Notes under the pieces: generated by a model | Told to the model about the DNA's origin: nothing | Seen by the model: the letters and a program-made list of their open reading frames with translations, nothing else | Database searches by the model: none | Position numbers and translations under genes: made by a program | NCBI RefSeq assembly: GCF_003590095.1 | Contig: NC_039478.1 | Span: 16,988,001-17,052,000 of the forward strand | Origin: Trichoplusia ni | Lineage: Eukaryota; Arthropoda; Insecta; Lepidoptera; Noctuidae | DNA length: 64,000 nt | Direction: 5' to 3' | Shown: positions 8,834 through 20,826 of the stretch, one piece after another | Layout: each line of letters begins with the position of its first letter | Numbering within the stretch: the first letter of the stretch is position 1

Positions 8834-11800
8834 CGAGCAATGATAAATAATATAAACACTGTAACACGTCACGTATAGTTAATCATAATATAGTCTTGCA
8901 TTATTCTGAAAGCTCATACTTATCAAAGTAGCACTTCAATAAAAATTTAAACATCAATTCAAGTCTTACATTCCGCCGGGGCACTCAATAACTCCCTATC
9001 TACGACTACATTCAACTTTAATTTCCTTCTTTCATTTCATTCCGCAATTAATACTTCTCAGCTTGTACAAGATAATCACCACTTCAATCATAAGATTAAC
9101 AACCTTAAAGCTGTAACGATAGGGTTGGATTTATAATAATATCTATAATATAGAACAGTATAGTGAGTTAGAAGGACTTTCATGGTGGATCTCGAAGAAA
9201 ATTTGATTTATTCTTGGCAGTGTGTCAAGTGACATATTCGGTTCGCAAATGCGGAATATTGGAGCAATGATAAAGCTTTATTTGGAGTATATTGAGCGTA
9301 CTGCGGTTTCTCTCTTCATTTCATCCGTTGACAAAATATACCTTTATATTTACAGTGAATGTGAAATTCATAGAAAAGAAATTTCGTTCGATTTAAATTT
9401 AACTCTCATTGTATTGACAGTTTCGTAAACTAATATTGTGAACAATATAAAATGCAAGGAAAAACAACGATATTTAACCGTACAACACAAACGTATACCT
9501 AAGAAAACGTTTAACAAAACACGACTCTACATTATAATCCCACTTGCACGTCCGTACCATAAAAAGTACAATAAAACAAAATTAAACCATGTTGTAATTC
9601 GCTATAACCATTTTTTGCGGTTGTACAATATCCCCTAAGGGAGCGAACGAAGTCTGGTCTTACCGTAGTTAATTAAAAGATGTGAAGTACCGTCAGAAAA
9701 AACCTGCATTCGAATTAGAATAAAAACTGTGAGATAAATCTTGTATTTGAAAACGTGATGGGAATTGCTGCTAATATTTTTTCCTAAGAAGTGTTTTTGT
9801 TTAGATACAGGTAATTAATGTAATGAGATAGTCGTAGCATCATTGGAAAAGGCGGAATGAATAAATACTAAGTAGGGTCTTAGTAGCAGTTGATATAAAG
9901 AAAATAACATTTAATCTTTTGAAGAAACTATCAAAACATTAGTTGATTATAATTTAACACAATTTACAGTGAACGATTCCAATGACATGCTTGCCAAGGA
10001 GGACATATATGAAGACATATAACATCACAAAGGCAGAAAAGATAGCAAGGGAGAGAAATATACTAATATAAGTAAAGTACATGCAGTATACATTGTTGCT
10101 GTAAGTCATGGTGAATAAAAGGATCATGACAGCGTCATAAGCAGAGCTCTATGGGGAATGAGGCGAGACGATTCTGTGGAAGAGTTATGAATTCTAGAGT
10201 GGCGTGAAAAATGACGTGGCTGGTACGCGTTTCAATCTTTTATGACGTTTATGCTAACTCTGTGGGAGATGTGACTTAATTATTTTTATGTTAGTGGAAT
10301 TCCCTGAAGCGGAATATAATACCCAAGATTAGCTAGCGCGACTTGAAAAAATCTACTTAGATCACCCACATTCGTAGGAAAACAAGAATAAAATCGTGTT
10401 TAATATACGTAAGAAGAGTTTGCAATAATTCTGCTAACAGGTAACGAACAAATGACGTCGATATCCAATAAAATAATCGAAGATATTAAAAGCATTTGGG
10501 TCTCACACAAGCCGTACATTTCCATTAAACGATACTTTCACACAAACATCAAAACTTATTCCGAACACATTTTATACACTCGGAGCTTATGCAAAACACC
10601 TATAAACGTTAAATATATTACTCGAGAGCAAACCTTGGAAGGCTAAACGTTCCTTCTAATGTATTCGAAAAAGTTATTTTATGAACTGCCTATAAAAATA
10701 TAACGGGCAGGTCGTAAATGTTAAAATTTTTGATCCCCATCTCCTATCGATGTAAATCGTATAAGGGACCATTCAGGAAGTGAGACGTTTTAAGCTTAGT
10801 TTAATTTTGTGAAACCGTTTTTGGACCATTACCCAACCCATGACGCGGGCAGCAATGAGTTTTAAATTACTACATAACTCAGAACGTTTAAGTTGTTACT
10901 ATATTCAGGCTGCTTATTATAATCTTTTTAAGTGCCCCAAAATAAAAGGATTATGAGGGACCCAAAATTTAAATTTGTATTTTCAATTGAAAGGCAGGTT
11001 ACAAATGAAAACTTTGGATTCTTTAGATATCTCGTCCTTTTACTTGTAAAAACAATAAGTCACCCTTTTTGAATTAACAAAGGATGCGACGAAGCATTTT
11101 CTTAAATAAACATCTCAGAATAAAGTTGGTAAGAACTGACAAGTGTCGTATAAATCGGCGTTTCCAGGGCCGCGAGTGGCCATCTATACTGGGAGGAAAT
11201 AAAAAGGTTTTTTTTTATTATGGGCCCAATAGTAGAGGAGATTTTATGTCTCTCACGCGGGCCGATTCGAACCGGTATGAACAGATTCGTTGCTCCACAA
11301 ACAGTCGTAAATCTCGAACATTGTTCTGATCCGTTCACTATTGTTTAATAAAAAATACAACCAAAATACGGTATTGTGTGCGGTGGACATAATTTATTTC
11401 AATGAAGTGGTCTGATGGGATGTAAGCGTATTGGCTGGTATGTTTATTCATTCTAATTTATTTCGGTTCCCTCGTTCGGTTCGTTTATTGTTTCAGTACT
11501 AAAATCTACTGTAACAAATTGGGATCGCGTTTTTATTAATGAAGTCTTACTAAGGCTTTGAGGCCAAATCGTTCCCAACTGTAATGTAGGTCTGTAACAT
11601 TGAGGTTGGCCAAATTTTTGAAAAGGGATAATAACGTCAAAGCTCAAACGTTTTTATACAAAAACGTTTTGAACGGAATTATTGTTAAATGAGCTCGCAT
11701 AATGTCAATTCGTGTCACTCAGGGCTTTGCAAAACAAAGATGCGAATTAATGGCTCTCATTCGGAAAGGTCTATTGTGAAAGCCAGTCCCACGGGTGTAC

Positions 11801-14800
11801 CCTTCCATTTCGTAGAATTGGACGTGCACCGAAACCAATTTAACCTGACCTCCGGTGGTCCCCGCAAATCATATTGATGAACGCTAACGACGGTACAACG
11901 CGAGACATTCGGAAGATCTTTATTTATTGGATGCGTAGCAACAAACGGAATTGATACGCGGTCCGTTTATTAGATTCGTCGCTTTCTTTCTTTACCTTTG
12001 ACGGGGAGGTTAGCATTGTCTTTTGAGGAGGCCGTTCAGTTTCACGCGCACTTACTGTTTCGAGAAATTGGGAATGGAGGATCTGATAATCGAATATCGT
12101 ATTATTTCGGTTTAGATCTTCGCGCGAACTTATTGCGCGTGAAATATATATAAAAAGGAAAAAAAGATTCAGCGATTGTAAGGATACAATACGACGGATT
12201 AGATGCGAAACATAAAGGAGAACTTGACAACAAAGGGGGATGTGTAAGAAAAGAATACTTTTCATACTAATGCTGTTAGGTAGTAAAATAAAATGTGATG
12301 CCATAAAAATGGAATGAAGTCAACTTACGAATGCGACAAAAACACCCGTTTGACATATTTTAACAGTGTTTTTTATGATTTCACATAAAATATTACAATC
12401 GGTCGTAAAATGTTAAAATTTTGTTCGATACGTGTATTAGTTTGCTTATTGTAGCTTTAGATTGTTGTCGGACGTGAAAATTATTTATAACGTTTTATAT
12501 TGCGTATTTGAAATGGCGTTATAACAGATGACACTCATAAAACTACTAGGTATTTTGTTTGTTAAACCGTTTTATAGCATAAACATGACAAAAAATATAA
12601 ATCTTCCCACATCTATTCAAAACTATAACAGTAGATAATACGGTAGAAACAGTAAACATTTGTAATTCAACAGTTGCGAGATCTTATCACAAAACAAAGA
12701 TAAATAAACAAAACAAAGTACCACGTTGGGCGCCAATAACACATTTGTTCAACAAACAATACAAATACCTATTCCCGCCAACTTATGTTAGGTAAATTAA
12801 ACATGGCTCCATTTACATCGCTTATAGGTAATACATACGTGTCATATAGTTGTATAATGTTTGCAAAGTGGATACACCAGTTAGGTACATTGTTTGAGCG
12901 CAACAAAGTAAACCGCAATATACACGACCATTATTCATTAGGATAATTGGCAGTCAAACGCATGCATTAACTGACACGTACGAAGATTATAATTACGTCC
13001 TTTAATGTGTTTTCAATTCATTCCTATGATTATAGTTTATCAGAACATTACAACAAACAAAACCAGTATCATGTAAAATTATCTGGAACTATTTCGCAAT
13101 TCTCCATCTTAATGTTTTACAACGCATTTTAATTGCTAGTACAAGTTCAAGACGAAAATGTTTTCGATACTTTTATAAATAAGAGTCTTGAACATTTTTT
13201 TATTCAAAGAATAATAAACAAGCGATTCCCCTGTTATCAAAAGACGGCGAGGCATACGACTCGTATAGCCCCAAGTCATTCTAAACTTTGAGCAAAATTG
13301 TCGACTTTTGAAACTCCCCAAATTCTTTTCTAAACAATTTTGACAGACATCTCCCTTTGAAAATAGAAGTATGAGGGAAATCTAATTCAATAAAGAACCA
13401 TCTTAAAATACTGTAAAACATAAATAATGAACGAGCGATGTAACTTTTTAATTCTTTTACTTTGGGTGTTTGAAATGATTCTCCAAAATCGATTATATGT
13501 AGAAAGGGATTTCAAGATGGCACATAATAATTATGATAACAAGAACTCTGCTTAGCTGTGACCTTAACCACATACACCTTAATATATGACCCAATATGTC
13601 TCCAAAATAGAATCTTCAGCAAATGGCTATATTCGTTACATAAAATCATAACTAACAGGTCTACGTAAAACAATCTTCTTTCAAGTAACGAAAGCAGCAA
13701 AGATATTTCACTCATTACACGTAAACATGTAAACAAAAATTCAGTGTCTTGGGAAACGGATCCCAAGGAAAACCTTTTAACTCTGTAATGGATGATCTTT
13801 CAAAAACAAAAAGGGAAGTCAAATGTATATAAAACTCGATAGGAGGTTACTACGGAGTATCTAATGGATTCCAAGAACCCTTGGGTATGTCTTACATGTA
13901 ACGTAAATTGATTGGATGGTGACCGCCCGATGGAGTTCACTTTTTTGATGCCTTAATGATGTGTGGACGTTTTCGTGTATTTTATTTTGCTTTACGAAAA
14001 TTTGACAGGAAAATTTTAAACAGTATTTCTCTGAAAAATTTTGCCTCATAAATGTTTACTGACATGTTTTAGTGGATAGTAAATGAGGTTAATTTTAATA
14101 TGTAGAATTCGGGAATTTTAATAAGCCTCACACGAGGATATGGAGTTTAAATATATTAAACATGGACAGTAGTTAAGTTTAGTTTTAAAAAGGAGAGTCA
14201 AATTAAAACACGAAATTGACGACCTAATAAAAGAGTAAAACCTCTTTCCTGTCATAACGCAGAAAAACTTTAATTAAACGTTTTTTCTGTACTAAAATGA
14301 GGTTAAACAAAAAAGGCAACACATTACCGTGTACGAACTCCTTGAATAAAACTACACGACCATAACTCACTCGGACGAATGTCGAGTGCAAAAACACTTT
14401 TACACTTTTTTACTCATGTATACGCCAGAGTTTTTCCCTCCACTATAGGTACTTAATCACTGGGGTTAGGATTTTTTTGTTATAAGAATCTATTTTTTGA
14501 TTTTTTGTTTATTTAGTTATTCAAACGGCTTACTGATCATTGTATGATAATTCATTGTTTCTTTCCATTCTCATTTTATTTCACTAATCTATGAATTTTA
14601 GTTTATGGAGGTATGTTTGTAGTAATATTATTAAGTATTTGCTTCATAATGGAATTTTACTTTTTTATATACTGTTTGTACTAATTGCATCGCAAACAGT
14701 AGCGTTAGCAAATTACTTAATACAACATTGAAACTTAAGCTTTTTCTCTATTTACAAAGTTAATTAAAGCATTAAACATAAAATTTACTAAGCATGGATG

Positions 14801-15285
14801 AAAATTGTATACTTTGTATAAGACTTATACATATCCCACTGATGGGCAAAGTCAAGAAAATTCCATAAAGTGCTATTTATTATAAAAGGCTTAAAAAATC
14901 ATTCGTTTCCTCAGAATTCGAAACTGAAAACATTGGCAAATAAATTTACTAAACAAATAGTACACAAGTTACTCCAATAATAATTATGCCATAAAACCTT
15001 ATAAACATAGATGATTAAATTGACATTAACCTACAAAATTTACAAAGGTAACAAATGAATTGTGTGTATTCTATAATTTTCACCTCTATATTTTGGGTAT
15101 ACACGGAACGGTGAAAACGGGCCATTTTAAGAACAAAAATCACGCAATATCAATTACGACGAAAATGTATGGTTATGTATCAAGTTAGGTAAATGAGGTC
15201 CTATGTTTAAGCTAACGAGCTGTATTTCTAAAATATATGTTTAAAATTGATTACATATAGTAAAACAAAAGACGTTACTCTATTA
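8834..15285. other. Long non-coding stretch, no features recognised
   Basis: About 6.4 kb of AT-rich sequence. Frames stay below about 130 codons and none shows a domain, a signal-peptide pattern followed by a plausible mature protein, or a convincing exon layout. Probably intergenic or intronic with decayed repeats. Confidence 0.5.
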
Positions 15286-15510
15286 GAAAGAAAGAAAGAA
15301 AGAAAGAAAATATATTTATTTGTGCTAAAAAAGTGACGCATACACACAAAAACAAATAAATTAAAATAGAAAATAAAAGGGGGAAAATATGCGTCATATT
15401 AACACAAAACGGCCGATGCTCAGCATAATGCTGAGACCCTACACAAGTCAGAGCCCCAGCGCTGATTTTCAGCACCAGCCGATGCTGACGTATAACGGCT
15501 ATAGCCGGCT
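15286..15510 (-). mobile_element. LINE 3' end with (GAAA)6 microsatellite tail
   Basis: Six GAAA units at 15286-15309 (TTTC on the minus strand) are followed by sequence that includes GGAAAATATGCGTCATATTA and the pair TGCTCAGCATAATGCTGAG. I recall this combination from the 3' end of a lepidopteran non-LTR element inserted in reverse. No reverse transcriptase remains. Confidence 0.4.
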
Positions 15511-16184
15511 AACGGTGACATCACTAATTAATAAAAATAAGAAAAAGCTGGAATATAATTATATACACACTAATTATAAAATTAGAATGTTTGTAGTGTA
15601 AAAAAATAAAAAAATAAATAAAAAATAAATAAACAGTGGTGACATTCTAAATCCAAAATATTTACTAAATTATCAATTTTTTTTTCTTTTTTATTACTAT
15701 CATATAACGTATTTTAAACCATTAATACAGGAACACTTGAGGAAGGCAGTAATGGTGCGAAGGAGCGCCCGACTATCGACATGAAAGAAACTATTAAGAT
15801 TGGTTATGTTCCCCTATACGACTCGTTAACTTGCACGAGAAACGAATGGGAGCTATTTGTGGTAAACTCCGATTTTAGTTGAACACAACCCTCTATTATA
15901 AACTCTCATAGTAGGACCTTTAACAATGTGCGAGTGCGACGGCGCTCTACAACGCGTATAGTGTCTTCTCGCTTTTTAAAAGTGGGAATAAATTGGAGCT
16001 ATTTGTGGTTTACTCCAATTCAGTCGAACACAGAGCACTTACCAAGAATACTCTGATACTAGAATTGTTTCCACTGTGGAAACGAGACATCTTACTACAC
16101 AGCACTAGGAAAATGGAAAAGAGGTTAGTTTTATATATTTTTTTTACATAAAATCTATTACTAATACCCATAACTAATCGGTAA
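15511..16184. other. Non-coding stretch
   Basis: A/T-rich simple sequence at 15600-15635 (AAATA units). The phrase GGGAGCTATTTGTGG followed by TTT/AAACTCC occurs twice (about 15848 and 15994), suggesting a degraded duplicated repeat. No gene. Confidence 0.4.
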
Positions 16185-16356
16185 GTCGCGGGAGGTCTCA
16201 CAAACATTTCAGCCACACGCACAAAGACGCCCAGATTCAAGACAAGCATTCGTTGATCACACAAACGCTTGTTCTGCGCAAGAATCGAAACTGCTACACA
16301 TCGCGCACATTGGGTTTTGGTGGGTGACCTTAACTATTCAGCTATCCGTGCCGTCG
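16185..16356 (-). mobile_element. tRNA-derived SINE (copy, diverged)
   Basis: On the minus strand it begins near CACGGATAGCTGAATAG, a box A-like region, carries a degraded box B (GCAGTTTCGATTC, plus 16282-16294), and continues CAACGAATGCTTGTCTTGAATC. That body matches the SINE at 24062-24215 (CACGAATGCTTGTTCTGAGTC). Confidence 0.55.
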
Positions 16357-16401
16357 TTTAATGGCAACTTTTATTTAATAAGGCAAAGTCATTATTCTTT
16401 T

Positions 16402-16447
16402 TTATAACGGTTACTCACACGTATTCATCGGGATCGCCCGACTAGTT
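16402..16447. repeat. Half copy of CCCGACTAGTT palindromic repeat
   Basis: The string ACTCACACGTATTCATCGGG followed by ATCGCCCGACTAGTT matches the left arm of the palindromic element at 48979-49073 and, inverted, the fragment at 41008-41043. The second arm is not recognisable here. Confidence 0.6.
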
Positions 16448-18119
16448 ACCCACAACGCTAGGGTGAGGTTGCGAATCAAATAGTCTTATGTTAAAATCTC
16501 ATATTAGCATTATTAGGTTTACAGGCAGGGTTTCAGTAGGTAGACAGCGCAGTTTCGGAATTCTAATACGTTTATGTAATATGATATCAGATATTGGTAT
16601 TCCATACCATTCCAGGAATTTGGTTATATGTTAATTTCATACCTTGGACTAATTTCCTCGTAATTATTAAAATACACACAAGCAAGATCAAGATACTGAA
16701 GATTCTATGAATTGTTCTTTGTGCCGTTTTAAGGTTTCATCTGCTTTCTGTAAACCTTATTTGAAAAGAAATATTTTTTATATTGGAATTAGGTCAACGA
16801 ATATTTTTTATTCACTCTATATTCTGACGGTACGGATCTTAATTAGCCTAGCCATTCATACTCTGCTGAATGAGTGCAAATAGTACTTAATCAGCATTTA
16901 TTATGAGTTGGTGTAAAAGCGAGATGCCGCTATGCAAGGTCTTGTAGACCGTCTTGCTTCTTTAATAGCTACAAACATGTTTTAAGACTTAATGATAAAA
17001 GTGATCGATATGTTCATTTTTGAAAAAGGTAAACTAAGAATTGCACCCGACAAAAAGACCAAACGAGGAAACGTTAGCTCGGAAATATTAAAACCTCCTC
17101 ATAATAAACTCGTTCATTTATAACCTCGCTCATTTCTCGCAACGCTTCCAATACGGTCAACCAGTTCGGAACGAAAGGCATAAAACTTGATGGCGAGGGT
17201 ACGAATTAAAACGAATTGATTGAAATAAAACACCGCCCAACAGTCCTCGAGCGAACTGAATTAATGCGTATAAAATATCAAGAATTATTGGTACTCAACG
17301 GCCGGTCTTTCGAATGAACATTTCGTAGTTATATGCGAATGTATTTCATTTATATAACTGAGTATTTTTTTGTGTTTCATTGATGTGATGTACTTGGTTG
17401 TGCTTGTGACTTTTTGCCGTGCTATTTTCAGTTGTTTTTTTTTCTTACATGTACTACTAGGGTCATTAATGAGAAGGTGAGTATTAAATGAATCAATGAA
17501 TTACCATGAGGTGGCGGAGGAATTACCATGGTAAAAAAAAGGGGACGTCTTTTTATTTTTCAGTATTTGGTATCAAAGTAAAAAGAATAAAGAACCAATA
17601 TTTAATCAAATCAATCGATTAATACCCCAAATACTTCCACGAAAGACACTAAACAAAAAAAAACCCAGAATCTACAATAAAATAGATGCGGCATCACCAA
17701 CATTAAGTTATTGAATGTTTGTACATTTCCACTTTCACGTAATTGCCTTGTCCAGGTATACGTTTATATGTGGTCCGTGTCTTGTGTGAGCAACAGCAAT
17801 TACTTATCAACATTGAATCAGTAATTAATGTTAGTGCTGTCGGAATTAGCGATTCAATTAATTGAATGCAATACATATAAACATTGTTGAAAGTTATGGC
17901 TAATTTGATAAATGTATCTACGTTATGAACTCGTAGGTATGAAGTCTTTTATAAAGGGTGTTAGTTTGTTGCATTCTTTTAATGAAGTTGTGGCGAATTT
18001 TTTGCTATGTTTATTTTTCGGTTGCTTTTTTTTAAGATATTTTGAGGTCTACTTTTGATATTAACTACTAGTCGTATAACTGTAAATTTATATAAAAATA
18101 AATTTATTCCAAAAACAAA
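16448..18119. other. Non-coding stretch
   Basis: No gene. GAGATGCCGCTATGCAAGG near 16920 resembles GAGACAGCGCTATGCAACG near 37281 and may be another dispersed repeat. An isolated donor-like AAG|GTGAGT at about 17473-17481 has no credible exon in front of it. Confidence 0.4.
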
Positions 18120-18252
18120 AATTGGCTGAAGATCAATATATGCGGCTTGTATGATAGTTTATAACCAGGATTAACACATAATATGGATTGATATTTTTTC
18201 CATGTTTTATCATTTTTGTTTTGTAGCGGGCGTGTCCATGGGCTACAGCTAG
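18120..18252 (+). mobile_element. 3' end of a Helitron-like element
   Basis: The segment ends GGGCTACAGCTAG followed by T at 18253, with GTAGCGGGCGTGTCCATGGG just upstream, the expected subterminal hairpin and CTAG end. No clear 5' TC end is visible, so the copy is truncated or diverged. Confidence 0.5.
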
Positions 18253-18971
18253 TATAAATATATATAAAAAAAATAGCAATGCAACTTCAATCCTTTGTCA
18301 TAACCTGTTTACGGTTTCATTAATACACTCCAATTATACGCTTTCATTAAGCTTTCACCGTGGTTGTGAGAATACACTAGCAACAATAAGCATTTGGACC
18401 ACAATCGAATAACTACCTTAATCACATGCATATAAAGTATAATCTGCACTACACATCTCATTCAAATTAACACTATTGATACAACAAGTTTGCTCATAGG
18501 TATGTTCAAGATATATGTCCCCATGTGCCTCCATAAATATACAGGGTGTATAAATCTTGTCTCTCCCTACAGTTTAATTATTGCGTTGTTTATGGTGTTA
18601 GGTAAAATTATCGATGGTAGTGCAGGTTTGGATACACTTAACATTTACTACTAACATAAAAGTAGTAAGGTTTTTTATTTGCATCAACACTAATGACAAT
18701 GCGATGTCTATATACTTAAAAACATTTTGTCAAAAAATGTTTTGCGATAGCAATATGTAATTCACTTTTTAACTTGTTAAAATCAGAGAAAACATATACG
18801 TTTTCTGAAGGGCCGTGTAGACGTCATAAAATCCAAAAACACCCCAGAGGGAGACAGTTATAAAAACCTAAATACATCGATGTTTAGTACCATTTATACC
18901 ATTTAAAGATTGCATAAAAACCTCCCCATTAAAATTACCCACAAAATCGTAACAAAAATGAAAAAACTCAC

Positions 18972-19080
18972 GTCGTATTCATCGGAAAGTCGGCGAGGTA
19001 ACTTTGGCGGCAATTTCTGGGCACCATTCCCTTTATGGCTGGTCGTAATAGCAACTACGGTGGAAAAAGTACGCACGGAC
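18972..19080 (-). other. Possible minus-strand exon
   Basis: On the minus strand this segment is open, has higher GC than its surroundings, and ends TACGAC|GTGAGT, a good 5' splice donor with GT at 18971-18970. In the frame leading to the donor it would encode a peptide including AITTSHKGNGAQKLPPKL and ending RRLSDEYD. The upstream boundary TTTCATTTCAAG is a weak acceptor. I do not recognise the peptide. It could equally be a conserved non-coding block. Confidence 0.18.
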
Positions 19081-20063
19081 TTGAAATGAATCGTAATGGT
19101 GGAATTGTTTCATTAAAAACCTTATTGGACTTGGGATTGGTGATTTTTTCGTATTTTTTTTCGTTTTAACCCCTTTCGTTCGGTGATTATGTTTTGTGGC
19201 AGTTATTGAGAGCTTTATGGCTTCATTATAAGCTGCGGTTTGATTCGGTGCGGTTGTGTTGTGTGAGGAAATTGATGTTCGATTTATTTATGGATGAATT
19301 ATGTCGAAAAATAAAGTTAAGAAAAAATGAGTTTTAATCCGAACCAAATCTAAATTGAATATATTTTTTGTGAATTGATTGAATCAATTGCAGTAGTTTT
19401 TAATCGTCTACTACAAACATATTGGCATCCATCTATCTATCTTTAACAAAGTCAACCAATAACACATTCGAAACAAACGAGGAACTACCGAATCGTTAAC
19501 AAAACACCCGACGCAAGTCCCTATACAGCACTTTAACAACAAAGGTATCCGTACAAAATAAAGCAAGATGGTGACCACGATTTCCCCACAGTACTGAGGT
19601 AGCTGCCGTATTGACCGCCGTTCGATTTTACTACCAACAGTAAAAGGAATTTTCGTAAAAAATCAAAGTACAGAAACGCTGAACGAGAAAAACATATGTT
19701 AATTTGACGCCAAGAGGTTTGAGGAAAATTAACCTGATATTCGCTTTTTTGTAATCGCATTTCTCGGATTCACGACTGTCGGGCAAATGTAACAATGTGC
19801 TGAAAATTCCTTGCTCTGTTATCTCAGACTATCAACAGATATGATAATAAGATATTAAAGCAGGATCAAGGAAAGCCTTTTAACAGGCACCTTTAAGTTC
19901 TTGAATTAATTTGTGACGTCGCTTTAACTAGCACTTAAGCCTTTGCAGGTACTTGTATCTAGTTTTTTTGTTAATAAAACTCTCGCGCTAAGAAAATTAA
20001 TCCTTGTTCGCGAGATTCATAAACAAATAAGTGATATAAACAAAGACGTCAATACCAAAACAA

Positions 20064-20167
20064 ACAATTCGTGTATCACACAAATGCTTGCCTTACGCGG
20101 GGATCGAACCCACGACAAGTTGCGGGTTCGTTGATGGTTTTTACAACACAGCTATCCCCGCAGTCAA
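20064..20167 (-). mobile_element. tRNA-derived SINE head
   Basis: Read on the minus strand it starts near GACTGCGGGGATAGCTGTG and carries a perfect-looking box B, GGGTTCGATCCCC (plus 20099-20111), followed by AAGCATTTGTGTGATACACG. Same family as the copies at 16185, 24062 and 50655. The tail is missing or diverged. Confidence 0.65.
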
Positions 20168-20746
20168 CTATTCTTCTTCCAATGCCAACATTCACAGTTG
20201 AGACAAAATCACAGAATATTATACCAAGATTTTCAGCTAAATATTATTGACTTAACATTAACCAATAGTATTTCAATAAACTAAATTCTCTAAGCAAACC
20301 AATCTTATTGTTGATTTGAGAATTAAACTGAAACTTAAGCTGTTTCGTTGCTTATTGTCCTAAGTAAATTGGTTGAGTCAAATGAGTGACCTTGTGTTTA
20401 AGGGGTGAAGGTTACAATATAATTTTATGATTATTAGCTAGCTTGAGGTTATGAGTTATGATTATTGTATCATAAAGACTACTGAAAATTTTCTTTTTCA
20501 GATAAGGTTTTATTCGCGACATACTGAAGGGCAAATTAATATGGTTTTACAATATCTGAGGCCTTAGCAACCAGGTATTCGTAATTTAAACATTACAATT
20601 AGTATGACATTAGTGTACTCCGTTATGAATAAGGCAACAACAATAATAATAGCGATGGACAACATCGGTTCCGTATTTTTTCTTTTGTCCCGACAGTGTA
20701 AATTGATCAAAATACAGTGATAGATGACGAATACAGAATTAATGCG

Positions 20747-20826
20747 TGACGTCACTTCTGTATATAATACGTGATTAGGCGTTACGTCACAAGCCCCCAT
20801 TGATAACGTCTAAAGCAGAAGTAAGT
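20747..20826 (+). promoter_or_regulatory. CRE-TATA-CRE cluster before a splice donor
   Basis: A perfect CRE (TGACGTCA, 20747-20754), TATATAA (20761-20767) and TTACGTCA (20782-20789) occur in that order, and GAA|GTAAGTATCT at 20821 is a strong 5' splice donor. A CRE just upstream of a TATA box is a classic promoter layout, and the donor would end a short non-coding first exon. No downstream exon is identified. Confidence 0.25.

Noticed and set aside
11924..12304. 126-codon minus-strand frame
   Set aside because: No recognisable domain, no neighbouring exon evidence; length is within chance for 64 kb.
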